Origin: Vibrio astriarenae
Lineage (GTDB): Bacteria > Pseudomonadota > Gammaproteobacteria > Enterobacterales > Vibrionaceae
DNA length: 64,000 bases
Assembly: GCF_010587385.1 (NCBI RefSeq)
Contig: NZ_CP047475.1
Span: 1,488,001 to 1,552,000, forward strand
Reading direction: 5' to 3'
Part shown: positions 9,264 through 18,839 of the stretch, piece by piece
Position numbering within the stretch: the stretch's first letter is position 1
How the letters are laid out: each line of letters starts with the position of its first letter
The notes under the pieces: generated by a model
What the model was told of the DNA's origin: nothing
Databases searched by the model: none
Seen by the model: the letters and a program-made list of their open reading frames with translations, nothing else
Made by a program: the position numbers and the translations under genes

Positions 9264-12200
9264 ATGTCAGAACGAGAAACCATCATCCCCGTACTCCTAG
9301 AGAAAGTCATCCAACTTATTCACGATAAATTGCCCGCTAGTGATACCCCGTTAGTCACTCAATTAGCAGAACATCTGTTTAGTAATGTTTCGCATGATGA
9401 TCTGATTCATCGAAACGAATCTGATCTTTACGGTGCGGTTCTTAGCTTGTGGCATCATTTAGGTGAGAAAAATGCTCAAGACATTTCAGTGCGGGTTTTC
9501 AACCCAACTGTAAGCCGTCGCGGCTGGCAGTCAACGCATACGATTATTGAAATAGTTGTCGCAGATGGTCCGTTTTTAGTTGATTCAGTAAAAATGGCGC
9601 TTTCTCGTCTCGGCCTGACTGCCCATTTAATGTTGCATGGACCAACTCGAGTAGAGCGAGACCAGCAAAGTGTGGTGAGCATCAACCAAACGAAAGGGGA
9701 TTTGGCCTCTTTGTTTCATATTGAAGTGGATAGATTAACTTCCGATGAAGAGATGGCTCAGCTCAAACATGAAATATTGAGTGTGCTAAATGACACTAAC
9801 TTGGTTGTGCGTGACTGGCAGTTGATGTCGGACAAACTAACGGAAGTGATTCAAGATCTTGAAGAGCAAAAAGATGCTGGTTTCATTGATATAGAGCGTT
9901 ATGAAGAGAGCATTCAATTTTTACGTTGGTTAGGCGAACACAATTTCACCTTCATGGGTTACAAAGAGTATGACTTAGTGGCCGATGGCGATGCTATCGA
10001 GCTAAGACCAAACTCTGATCAAGGATTAGGTCTGTTTTCTCAACCGGATAAAGTGCGTACGGTTTCTCTTTCTGAGTTTCCTGATTCTGCACGACTTGAA
10101 GCACAAAAGCCTTATCTACTCATTTTGACTAAAGGTAATGTCCAGTCGCGTATTCATCGCCCTGCCTATACCGATTATATTGGCATTAAGAAACTGGATA
10201 AGAACGGCAAAGTAATAGGTGAACACCGCTTTACTGGCCTATATACCTCAGCCGTGTATAACCAAAGCGTTCAAACAATCCCTCTGATTAGCCAAAAAGT
10301 TCAGCGGATACTTGAACAGAGCGGGTATTTGCAAGGTTCGTACGCTTATAAGGCGCTAAATAATATCTTAGAAAACTTTCCGCGTGATGAGCTGCTTCAA
10401 GCGAAAGAGAAAGAACTTCGCGAGATGGGAATGGGTGTGGTCCAGATGCAGGACCGAGATCTGTTAAGACTCTTTGTACGTCGTGATCCCTTTGGTCGCT
10501 TCTTTAGTTGTATGGTGTATGTGACTAAAGAGAGATACAACACCGAATTAAGAAGACAGACGCAACGAATCCTCAAGCAATATTTTGGTTCTGATCAAGA
10601 CGTTGACTTTACGACGTTTTTCTCAGAAAGCCCGTTAGCGAGAACGCACTATATTGTTCGTGTCGATAACAACAATATCGATGTTGATGTCAAACTAGTA
10701 GAGCAGAACTTAATGGAAGCATCTTCAACTTGGGACGATAGACTCTCTTCAACCATCATCTCAAACTTTGGTGAAAGTAAGGGTGTACCTCTTTCAAAGC
10801 AATACTCGTATGCCTTCCCACGTTCATATAAAGAAGATGTATTGCCAGCCGCAGCGGTATCGGATATCGAGCGTCTTGAAAAACTGAGCGATGAAAACAA
10901 ACTTGGCATGTTGTTCTATCGACCTCAAGAGCTTGCTGCTGATTCGAACGCAGTTAGGCTAAAACTGTATCATCGTAACGAGCCAATTCATCTTTCTGAT
11001 GTGATGCCAATGTTAGAAAACTTGGGATTACGAGTGATCGGCGAGTCTCCTTATGAGATCAATCGCAAAGACGGCCAAACGTTTTGGATCCTAGATTTTT
11101 CAATGCTTCATAAGAGTGGTGGAACAGTTGATCTTCGTGAAGCGCGAGATCGTTTTCAACACGCTTTTGCTGCAATATGGTCTGGCGATCTAGAGAGTGA
11201 TGGCTTTAACCGACTCGTGTTAGGGGCATCGCTGACAGGTCGCGAAACCTCAATTTTACGCGCGTACGCTCGCTATATGCGTCAAGTTGGCTTCCCGTTC
11301 AGTCAGAGCTATATCGAAGATACACTCACTAATCATCCAGAGTTGGCGAAAGCGCTGGTGGAACTGTTTGAGCATCGATTTGATCCGAGTTTGGAAGAGG
11401 ATGCTTCGCAGCAACATACTACGTTAGCCAAAATCACTGAGCTTTTGGATGACGTCGAAAGCCTAGATGACGATCGAATTATTCGCCGCTATATGGATAT
11501 GATCGTCGCAACGCTGCGCACAAACTACTATCAGGTGAATGAGTTTGGTGAACCTAAGCCGTGGCTTTCACTCAAGATGCAGCCAAGTCTTATTCCAGAA
11601 ATTCCTCAGCCGGTACCGGCATTCGAGATCTTTGTTTATGCACCGGATATTGAAGGTGTGCATCTGCGTGGCGGTAAAGTTGCACGTGGTGGTTTGCGTT
11701 GGTCCGATAGACAAGAAGATTTCCGTACAGAAATCCTTGGTCTAGTCAAAGCGCAACAGGTAAAAAATACCGTGATTGTCCCGGTGGGTGCAAAAGGCGG
11801 CTTTGTTTGCAAACGTCAGCCTAGTTTATCGAGCCGTGATGAAATTTTCGCTGAAGGCCAACACTGTTATAAACGCTTCATCCGCGCGTTATTAGATGTA
11901 TCAGACAATATAGTCGATGGAAAATTGGTTCCACCTGCCAATGTGGTTCGTCACGATGAAGATGATCCTTACTTGGTGGTGGCTGCTGACAAAGGTACAG
12001 CCACATTCTCTGATTTAGCCAACTCGGTATCTGAAGAGTACAACTTCTGGCTAGGGGATGCGTTTGCATCTGGCGGGTCAAATGGTTATGACCACAAAGC
12101 CATGGGTATTACTGCTAAGGGGGGATGGGAGTCCGTTAAACGCCACTTCCGCGAAATGGGCATTGATTGCCAAACCACCGATTTTACCGCGGCGGGTATC

Positions 12201-14102
12201 GGCGATATGGCTGGCGATGTGTTTGGCAATGGTATGCTCCTATCAAAGCATACTCGCTTATTAGCGGCGTTTAACCACATGCATATCTTCCTTGATCCAA
12301 ATCCAGATTCGGCAAGTAGTTGGGAGGAACGAAAGCGTTTGTTTGATCTTCCGCGTTCGAGCTGGGAAGACTATGATCAAAGCTTGATCTCAGAAGGTGG
12401 TGGTATTTTCTCTCGACGATCCAAGTCCATTTCCTTGACCCCAGAAATTCAGCAATTGCTCGATACGTCACAACAATCGATTGCTCCAAATGATCTGATT
12501 AAGTTGATATTGAAAATGCAGGTTGATCTGCTGTGGAATGGAGGTATTGGAACCTACATTAAATCTGACCAAGAGTCACATTCTGATGTTGGAGACCGCG
12601 CCAACGACGCACTCAGAATTAACGGTAAAGAGTTACGAGCAAAAATTGTCGGTGAGGGCGGTAATTTAGGCTTAACTCAACTAGGTAGAATCGAGTTTGC
12701 TTTGAACGGTGGTCGGGTCAACACCGATTTTGTTGATAATGTGGGTGGTGTGGATTGTTCAGATAATGAAGTCAACATTAAGATCTTCCTTAACAGTTTG
12801 GTGACGTCGGGGGATCTGACGGTTAAGCAACGCAATACGATTCTAGAGTCGATGGAAGATGAAGTGGGTGACATCGTTCTTGATGATGCTTATCACCAAT
12901 CTGAAGCGATCTCTGTTGCAGAGCATCAGGGCGTGGCGGCCATGAAAGAGCTTATTCGCTTTATTCATACGATTGAAAAAGCAGGATACTTAGATAGACA
13001 GCTTGAGTATATTCCAGATGATGAGACGTTGGGTGAACGTGAGAAACTGGGGGCATCATTAACGCGGCCAGAGCTTTCTGTATTGGTCGCTTATGCGAAA
13101 ATGATCTTGAAAGAGCAGCTGGTGGATGAAGCAATATCAGATGATAGCTTCCATGGTCAGCAACTCATCAATTACTTCCCAACCGAGTTACGCCGTAACT
13201 ACATTTCAGCAATGGACAAACATCCTTTGAAAGCGGAGATCATTGCTACAGCATTAGCGAACCAAATGGTTAACGAAATGGGTTGTAATTTTGTCACTCG
13301 GCTTCAGGAAGAGACGGGCTCAACAGTCATCGATGTCACCAATGCGTATACGGCGGCTAGAGAAGTGTTTGAACTTAACCACGTGTTTGAAAAAATTCGC
13401 CAACATGACAACATCGCGCCATCATCGGTCCAATATGAGATGATTGTAGTAGTGAGACGCAGTATTCGACGACTATCCCGCTGGCTATTGAGAACCCACC
13501 ATGGTTCAATCAAAGTAAATGATGTGATTGAGCGATACAAAGCAGATGCAAACACCGTAATTTCCGTCTTAGATAGTACGCTAGTAGAGAGTGAAGTGGC
13601 GGAACACAACACATTGGCTCAGTCGTGGATTGATCAGGGTATTGATGCTGAGCTAGCTAACTTTGTGTCTCGTTTATCAAGTTTATACTCAGTACTGGAT
13701 ATATCCACAGTATCTCGTGAAATGGGCACTTCTGTGCAAGAAACCGCCAAGCTTTACTTTAATTTGGGGGATCAGTTGTCCCTTCATTGGTTCTTGAAGC
13801 AGATAAATGGTCAAGCCGTCGATAATAATTGGCAGGCGTTAGCAAGAGCGGCCTTTAGAGAAGATCTTGATTGGCAACAACGTCAATTAACACGCCAAGT
13901 GCTTGGCTGCGGCTGTAGTGCGGAGCAAATCGATGTATTAGAGAAGCTAGATGAGTGGATTTCAACCAATGAGCAACCACTTTATCGTTGGAATAGCATT
14001 TTGAATGAGTTCAAAGTCGGTTCGGTGCATGAATTTGCAAAATTTTCCGTCGCATTACGAGAATTAATGCTATTAAATTTGAATTGTTCATCAAATGAGT
14101 AA
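9264..14102 (+). CDS. gdhB: NAD-specific glutamate dehydrogenase, large type
   Basis: A 1612-residue enzyme of the 180-kDa NAD-glutamate dehydrogenase family, which converts glutamate to 2-oxoglutarate plus ammonia for catabolism. The N-terminal half contains ACT-like regulatory segments; the catalytic core is recognisable around residues 800-1200, with KGGF in VGAKGGFVCK, TAAGIGDMAGDVFGNG and GGIGTYIKS motifs. I start at the ATG at 9264 because GGAG lies 7 bases upstream; an in-frame GTG at 9249 would add five residues. Stands alone, ending at a terminator before pyrD. Confidence 0.95.
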   Translation: MSERETIIPVLLEKVIQLIHDKLPASDTPLVTQLAEHLFSNVSHDDLIHRNESDLYGAVLSLWHHLGEKNAQDISVRVFNPTVSRRGWQSTHTIIEIVVADGPFLVDSVKMALSRLGLTAHLMLHGPTRVERDQQSVVSINQTKGDLASLFHIEVDRLTSDEEMAQLKHEILSVLNDTNLVVRDWQLMSDKLTEVIQDLEEQKDAGFIDIERYEESIQFLRWLGEHNFTFMGYKEYDLVADGDAIELRPNSDQGLGLFSQPDKVRTVSLSEFPDSARLEAQKPYLLILTKGNVQSRIHRPAYTDYIGIKKLDKNGKVIGEHRFTGLYTSAVYNQSVQTIPLISQKVQRILEQSGYLQGSYAYKALNNILENFPRDELLQAKEKELREMGMGVVQMQDRDLLRLFVRRDPFGRFFSCMVYVTKERYNTELRRQTQRILKQYFGSDQDVDFTTFFSESPLARTHYIVRVDNNNIDVDVKLVEQNLMEASSTWDDRLSSTIISNFGESKGVPLSKQYSYAFPRSYKEDVLPAAAVSDIERLEKLSDENKLGMLFYRPQELAADSNAVRLKLYHRNEPIHLSDVMPMLENLGLRVIGESPYEINRKDGQTFWILDFSMLHKSGGTVDLREARDRFQHAFAAIWSGDLESDGFNRLVLGASLTGRETSILRAYARYMRQVGFPFSQSYIEDTLTNHPELAKALVELFEHRFDPSLEEDASQQHTTLAKITELLDDVESLDDDRIIRRYMDMIVATLRTNYYQVNEFGEPKPWLSLKMQPSLIPEIPQPVPAFEIFVYAPDIEGVHLRGGKVARGGLRWSDRQEDFRTEILGLVKAQQVKNTVIVPVGAKGGFVCKRQPSLSSRDEIFAEGQHCYKRFIRALLDVSDNIVDGKLVPPANVVRHDEDDPYLVVAADKGTATFSDLANSVSEEYNFWLGDAFASGGSNGYDHKAMGITAKGGWESVKRHFREMGIDCQTTDFTAAGIGDMAGDVFGNGMLLSKHTRLLAAFNHMHIFLDPNPDSASSWEERKRLFDLPRSSWEDYDQSLISEGGGIFSRRSKSISLTPEIQQLLDTSQQSIAPNDLIKLILKMQVDLLWNGGIGTYIKSDQESHSDVGDRANDALRINGKELRAKIVGEGGNLGLTQLGRIEFALNGGRVNTDFVDNVGGVDCSDNEVNIKIFLNSLVTSGDLTVKQRNTILESMEDEVGDIVLDDAYHQSEAISVAEHQGVAAMKELIRFIHTIEKAGYLDRQLEYIPDDETLGEREKLGASLTRPELSVLVAYAKMILKEQLVDEAISDDSFHGQQLINYFPTELRRNYISAMDKHPLKAEIIATALANQMVNEMGCNFVTRLQEETGSTVIDVTNAYTAAREVFELNHVFEKIRQHDNIAPSSVQYEMIVVVRRSIRRLSRWLLRTHHGSIKVNDVIERYKADANTVISVLDSTLVESEVAEHNTLAQSWIDQGIDAELANFVSRLSSLYSVLDISTVSREMGTSVQETAKLYFNLGDQLSLHWFLKQINGQAVDNNWQALARAAFREDLDWQQRQLTRQVLGCGCSAEQIDVLEKLDEWISTNEQPLYRWNSILNEFKVGSVHEFAKFSVALRELMLLNLNCSSNE

Positions 14103-14110
14103 ATAATAAC

Positions 14111-14135
14111 GCCCCGTTTACCACGGGGCTTTTTA
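14111..14135 (+). terminator. terminator after gdhB
   Basis: GCCCCGT pairs with ACGGGGC around TTACC... followed by TTTTT; lies only 13 bases before the pyrD start. Confidence 0.9.
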
Positions 14136-14147
14136 TTCGGAGGCACA

Positions 14148-15158
14148 ATGCTTTACCGTCTTGCCAGAACTGGCATTTTTCAACTCGATGCAGAGAAAGC
14201 GCACGATCTTGCGATCGATAACTTCAAGCGTTTTACCGGCACACCACTTGATCTTTTCTACCGCCAAAAATTACCACACCGTCCAGTAGAGTGTATGGGG
14301 ATTACTTTCCCAAACCCTGTTGGTTTAGCTGCTGGTCTTGATAAAAATGGTGAATGTATCGAAGCTTTTGATGCGATGGGCTTCGGTTTCGTTGAAGTAG
14401 GTACGGTCACACCACGCCCTCAGCCAGGCAATGATAAGCCGCGCCTTTTTCGTCTTGTTGAAGCGGAAGGTATCATCAACCGCATGGGTTTCAACAATAA
14501 AGGTGTCGATTACCTGGTTGAGAACGTTAAAAAAGCCAACTTCAACTGTGTTCTTGGCATCAATATCGGTAAAAACAAAGACACACCGATTGAGAAGGGT
14601 ACCGAAGATTATCTGATCTGTATGGAGAAGGTGTATGAACATGCTGGCTATATTGCAGCAAACATTTCATCACCAAACACTCCAGGACTTCGTACTTTGC
14701 AGTATGGCGAAGCACTTGATGAGCTTCTTTCTGCGCTAAAAGACAAACAAGCAGAGCTTGCCGAGAAGTTTGATAAGTATGTACCACTTGCTCTAAAAAT
14801 AGCCCCGGATCTAAGTGATGATGAAATTGAGCAAATTTGCCAATCTTTGATCAAATTTAAGATTGATGGTGTTATTGCAACCAACACCACACTTGACCGT
14901 TCACTTGTTGAAGGAATGAAGCATGCGAATGAAGCAGGGGGATTAAGTGGACGCCCAGTTCAGTCTCGCAGTACCGAGGTCGTGCGCAAACTTTCTAAAG
15001 CGCTTAAAGGTCAATTACCAATCATCGGTGTTGGTGGTGTTGATTCTGTCATTGCAGCAAAAGAGAAGATGTCAGCGGGCGCCGAGCTAGTACAAGTCTA
15101 CTCAGGGTTTATTTACCATGGACCAGGTTTGGTTCGTGATATCGTCAAAAACCTCTAA
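14148..15158 (+). CDS. pyrD: dihydroorotate dehydrogenase (quinone)
   Basis: A 336-residue class 2 dihydroorotate dehydrogenase, the membrane-associated FMN enzyme that oxidises dihydroorotate to orotate in pyrimidine synthesis and passes electrons to quinone. Family marks: N-terminal amphipathic helix ([14 protein letters not shown]), [11 protein letters not shown], the catalytic serine in [11 protein letters not shown] at about residue 175, and the C-terminal GVGGVDS and [11 protein letters not shown] phosphate-binding segments. Same length as the E. coli enzyme. A GGAGG ribosome site is 5 bases before the ATG. Followed by zapC as in enterobacteria. Confidence 0.97.
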   Translation: MLYRLARTGIFQLDAEKAHDLAIDNFKRFTGTPLDLFYRQKLPHRPVECMGITFPNPVGLAAGLDKNGECIEAFDAMGFGFVEVGTVTPRPQPGNDKPRLFRLVEAEGIINRMGFNNKGVDYLVENVKKANFNCVLGINIGKNKDTPIEKGTEDYLICMEKVYEHAGYIAANISSPNTPGLRTLQYGEALDELLSALKDKQAELAEKFDKYVPLALKIAPDLSDDEIEQICQSLIKFKIDGVIATNTTLDRSLVEGMKHANEAGGLSGRPVQSRSTEVVRKLSKALKGQLPIIGVGGVDSVIAAKEKMSAGAELVQVYSGFIYHGPGLVRDIVKNL

Positions 15159-15164
15159 CTCAAT

Positions 15165-15177
15165 GTGACGCCGTCAC
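15165..15177 (+). promoter_or_regulatory. matS site (MatP binding)
   Basis: GTGACGCCGTCAC fits the matS consensus GTGACRNYGTCAC at every position. MatP, encoded at 25651, binds such sites to organise the terminus macrodomain. Confidence 0.85.
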
Positions 15178-15208
15178 TCTGTAAATTGTCACTTTAATTT
15201 GATTCTAC

Positions 15209-15242
15209 AAAGAGGGAATGAGAGATCATTTCCTCTTTTTTT
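15209..15242 (+). terminator. terminator after pyrD
   Basis: AAAGAGGGAATGA pairs with TCATTTCCTCTTT (one mismatch) around GAGA, ending in a T run. Confidence 0.85.
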
Positions 15243-15337
15243 ATTTCGATCTATTCATAAACTAGGTGAAAACGCACATGATTTAACTTGCAGCAACATG
15301 TGACTTGATAATTAGGGCAGATTAGAGAGTAGGACAC

Positions 15338-15883
15338 ATGCTTAAACCTAGAGACAACTGGACGTGGTATTTTGATGATACGGAAAATCACCTAATGCTT
15401 GACCTAGGTGACAACATGCTGTTCAAAACAAACCTTCCTCGCAAGCTTCTCGTCGATTATGCAGTTGGCACAAATGTTTTTTGTGTTGATGACGCAACGA
15501 GCTTTCAAACATTCAAAGAATCTCTGACCCATTTAGACCTTTCAGAACCAAGGCAAGCAGAATTGGCCCTGTACTGCGTCGCAGCAAAACGTTTTCATAA
15601 GCCAGTTCAGCCTAAGAGCTGGTTCTTTAGTGAAGGTCAGGGTAGCCCATGTCGTCTCCACGAGGGAAACCTCGTTAATCTTTCAAATGAGTTTGGCAAA
15701 GGACTGTTCATTATTCTCGAGGTTGGTGAGAACGTCTGCCTAATCACACCGGTCGAGCTAGAAGGCTTCACTCTTCGAGAGGGTAAGGTGTTAGCCTTCG
15801 GAGAACCTATTAAAGTGATGCATGACCGCATCGGAGAGACCTATCATGCAATTATGGATGTACCGGTTGCACTTGTAGGTTAG
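15338..15883 (+). CDS. zapC: cell division protein ZapC
   Basis: A 181-residue soluble protein of the ZapC family, which binds FtsZ and bundles protofilaments at the division ring. The call rests on the N-terminal WTWYFD segment followed by LMLDLGDNMLFKT, the overall length (E. coli 180) and the position between pyrD and rlmKL, which is conserved with enterobacteria. No signal peptide or membrane segment. Its own terminator follows, so it is probably monocistronic. Confidence 0.88.
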   Translation: MLKPRDNWTWYFDDTENHLMLDLGDNMLFKTNLPRKLLVDYAVGTNVFCVDDATSFQTFKESLTHLDLSEPRQAELALYCVAAKRFHKPVQPKSWFFSEGQGSPCRLHEGNLVNLSNEFGKGLFIILEVGENVCLITPVELEGFTLREGKVLAFGEPIKVMHDRIGETYHAIMDVPVALVG

Positions 15884-15917
15884 TTAACCAGTTTCGTTCC
15901 TTCTTTTGATATTTCCT

Positions 15918-15942
15918 GTCGGCTATATGCCGGCTTTTTTTT
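15918..15942 (+). terminator. terminator after zapC
   Basis: GTCGGC pairs with GCCGGC around TATAT, followed by eight T. Confidence 0.88.
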
Positions 15943-16439
15943 GTCCTATTCCCCCCAAAGAAGGGCATGTTTCCAGCAGCCCTACAAAGAGGTTCCCTCG
16001 AAATCGCTGAACATGGGCTGTGACTCTACAGTCAATTCTTGAAAAAAAATGCTCATTTTGTCTCTGAGACAACCCCATGTTCAACCCCTAAATTTCGTCA
16101 AATTCCGCTTTTAACCTAGTTTTGTAACTAAATTTCACATCAATTTTAGTGCTGGTATAGACCAATTTACGAGTGAATAAGTATGTATTCACTTCCATTA
16201 AAGCCCAGTAAACACGGGCTTTGGCTATTCAAAACCGTGTTACAGACCAAAAAGTAGCCAGCATGATTCGTTTGAAAGCTTAAAAGTAAACAATAGGGGC
16301 GTTACTAGAGGAGATAAGCGGATAAACCGTGTTGAATTGAATGTTTGCTAGGCAACTAAACAGTAAAAAATGGAGTTAATTTATCAATCCACTTCAATGT
16401 CAGTTATAATCTGGGAAATTTTCCTTGAAAGAACCTCTT
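15943..16439. other. 500-base gene-free stretch before rlmKL
   Basis: No credible coding frame. It holds a long imperfect inverted repeat (16006-16021 with 16069-16085, arms around GAACATGGG/CCCATGTTC, with a TGTCTC/GAGACA palindrome near the right arm) and a short perfect hairpin AAAGCCC/GGGCTTT at 16200-16222. The rlmKL promoter must lie in the last 200 bases. Nothing else is clear. Confidence 0.5.
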
Positions 16440-18575
16440 ATGCATCAATACCTCGCAGTCACATCGAACGGCCTTGAAAACTTATTGGCTGATGAACTCG
16501 CAAAACTGGGCATTGAAAACCCAAAACCAGTCCAAGCTGGTGTGAAATTTAAAGCATCACTAGAGCAGGTTTATCGCTGTTGTTTATGGAGTCGGTTAGC
16601 CTCTCGTTTTGTACGTGTTTTGTCTGAGTTCCGTTGTCAGGATGATATGGATCTATACCTGTCGGTTAATGCCATTAATTGGCCAAACCATTTCCACGGC
16701 TCTAAGAAAATCGTGGTGGACTTTAATGGTACCAACCGTGAGATCCGTAACAGCCAGTACGGTGCGATGAAGGTAAAAGATGCGATTGTGGATTCTTTTG
16801 AGAAGAAAAACCTTCCGAGACCGTCGATCAGTAAAGATCAACCTGATCTTCGTATTCATGTTCGCCTTCACCGTGACAATGCGATCTTAGGTATTGATAT
16901 GGTGGGAAGCGGTTTGCACCAACGTGGCTACCGTACAGAATCAGGCCGTGCGCCACTTCGTGAGACATTAGCTTCAGCTATCGTTCAGCGCAGTGGCTGG
17001 GAGCATGACAAGCCACTGCTCGATCCAATGTGTGGTTCAGGTACCTTGTTGATTGAAGCGGCCATGCTGGCTGCCAACATGGCACCGGGTGTCATGCGCA
17101 AATACTGGAGCTTTGAAGCGCTGGAAGACTTCGATGCAGAAATGTGGGCAGAGATTAAGTCTGAAGCATCAGTGCAAGCTCGTCGCGGCATAAAAAAGGT
17201 GTCGGCTCGCTTCTACGGCTTCGATAACGATACTCGCGTACTTAAAACCGCTCGCGATAATGCTCGCCGTGCAGGAGTCGAGTCACTAATTACTTTTGAA
17301 AAGGGCGATGCAGCGCTTGTTAAGCGTCCTGCTGACTTTGAAAACGGTACAATTATTTGTAACCCTCCATACGGTGAACGTCTGGGCACACATCCTGGTT
17401 TGATTGCGCTGTATACGGCCTTCGGTGCGCAGATGAAAGCAGAGTTTGGTGGTTGTAATGCATCGATCTTCTCTAGCTCAGATGACTTATTGAGCTGTCT
17501 GCGTATGCGCGCAGACAAACAGTATAAATTGAATAACGGCGCGTTACCGTGTCACCAGAAAAACTACTCAATCACTGAACGAGTGGGTGAGGCAAGCTCT
17601 GATGGTGCTGCTGACAACAGTAAAAACGCTTCCTCTATTGCGCCAGACTTTGCCAACCGTCTAAAAAAGAACATTGGCAAGATTGGTAAGTGGGCGAAAA
17701 AAGAGCAACTTGACTGTTACCGCATCTACGATGCTGATTTGCCAGAATACAACGTGGCAATTGATATCTATCTCGACCACTTGGTCATTCAAGAGTACGC
17801 TGCGCCTAAGAACATTCCACCAGAGAAAGCAAAGCGCCGTCTAACTGATATTATCCGCGCAGCAATTGATGTGACGGGTACTGATGCAAACAAGGTCATT
17901 CTGAAAACTCGTGAAAAGCAGAAAGGTCGGTCTCAGTACGAGAAGCTATCCCAGCAGTCTGACACAATGAATGTTAATGAGTATGGCGTTAAGCTCATCG
18001 TTAACCTGCATGATTACCTAGATACCGGTTTATTCTTGGACCACAAGATTACTCGTCGCAAGATAGGTGAGCTTTCTCAGGGTAAAAAATTCCTCAACTT
18101 GTTTGCCTATACTGGCTCTGCAACGGTGCACGCTGCCGTTGGTGGTGCTCAGTCAACCACGACGGTCGATATGTCTAAAACCTACCTTGAGTGGGCAAAA
18201 GAGAATATGGCGCTAAATGGTCAGGTAGGGCGCCAACATCAGTACATTCAAGCTGATTGTTTGCAGTGGCTAGATAATGCGTCAGAGCAGTACGACTTAA
18301 TCTTTATCGATCCGCCAACGTTTTCCAATTCAAAACGCATGGAACAAACATTCGACGTTCAACGCGACCACATTCAGTTGATGAAGAATCTGAAGCGACT
18401 ATTAGCTCAGCAGGGCACTATTGTATTCTCTAACAATAAGCGTCATTTCAAAATGGATATGGATGCGATGGCAGAACTAGGGCTCAAAGCTCAGAATATT
18501 TCGCATCAGACACTACCACTTGATTTCGGTCGCAATAAGCATATCCACAACTGCTGGATCGTGTCTCACGCATAA
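16440..18575 (+). CDS. rlmL: bifunctional 23S rRNA methyltransferase RlmKL
   Basis: A 711-residue fusion of two SAM-dependent methyltransferases that make m2G2445 (RlmL, N-terminal) and m7G2069 (RlmK, C-terminal) in 23S rRNA. Visible: N-terminal THUMP region, the RlmL SAM motif DPMCGSGT near 195, its catalytic NPPYGER near 305, and the RlmK motifs FAYTGSATV and DPPTFSNSK in the C-terminal third. I start at the ATG at 16440 ([13 protein letters not shown]), which aligns with the usual family start; a TTG at 16425 adds five residues. glutaredoxin-like gene and uup follow closely. Confidence 0.95.
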   Translation: MHQYLAVTSNGLENLLADELAKLGIENPKPVQAGVKFKASLEQVYRCCLWSRLASRFVRVLSEFRCQDDMDLYLSVNAINWPNHFHGSKKIVVDFNGTNREIRNSQYGAMKVKDAIVDSFEKKNLPRPSISKDQPDLRIHVRLHRDNAILGIDMVGSGLHQRGYRTESGRAPLRETLASAIVQRSGWEHDKPLLDPMCGSGTLLIEAAMLAANMAPGVMRKYWSFEALEDFDAEMWAEIKSEASVQARRGIKKVSARFYGFDNDTRVLKTARDNARRAGVESLITFEKGDAALVKRPADFENGTIICNPPYGERLGTHPGLIALYTAFGAQMKAEFGGCNASIFSSSDDLLSCLRMRADKQYKLNNGALPCHQKNYSITERVGEASSDGAADNSKNASSIAPDFANRLKKNIGKIGKWAKKEQLDCYRIYDADLPEYNVAIDIYLDHLVIQEYAAPKNIPPEKAKRRLTDIIRAAIDVTGTDANKVILKTREKQKGRSQYEKLSQQSDTMNVNEYGVKLIVNLHDYLDTGLFLDHKITRRKIGELSQGKKFLNLFAYTGSATVHAAVGGAQSTTTVDMSKTYLEWAKENMALNGQVGRQHQYIQADCLQWLDNASEQYDLIFIDPPTFSNSKRMEQTFDVQRDHIQLMKNLKRLLAQQGTIVFSNNKRHFKMDMDAMAELGLKAQNISHQTLPLDFGRNKHIHNCWIVSHA

Positions 18576-18593
18576 ATAGGTATTCATTCAGGG

Positions 18594-18839
18594 ATGAACA
18601 TTACTTTATTCAGTACAGAGGGCTGCCACTTATGTGAGCAGGCCTTCTCACTTCTCGAACAGGTAGGCCTTGGTAAGCAAGTCGACATCGTTGACATTGC
18701 ATTTGATGATGAGCTGTTTTCACGTTACGGCGTCACTATACCTGTACTCAATTTCAATAATAATGAACTAAACTGGCCGTTTGACGAGGCGAGTTTAGCG
18801 AACTGGTTAACTGCAAATGGCATTACTTACAATTCATAA
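18594..18839 (+). CDS. glutaredoxin-family protein
   Basis: An 81-residue thioredoxin-fold protein with the redox motif CHLC at about residues 11-14, preceded by a short beta strand (NITLFSTEG) and followed by VTIPVL, where the cis-proline typical of glutaredoxins sits. It resembles the DUF836 glutaredoxin-like group found next to uup in many vibrios. Likely a cytoplasmic thiol oxidoreductase; the partner is unknown. It ends 23 bases inside the uup start, so the two are translationally coupled. Confidence 0.85.
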   Translation: MNITLFSTEGCHLCEQAFSLLEQVGLGKQVDIVDIAFDDELFSRYGVTIPVLNFNNNELNWPFDEASLANWLTANGITYNS

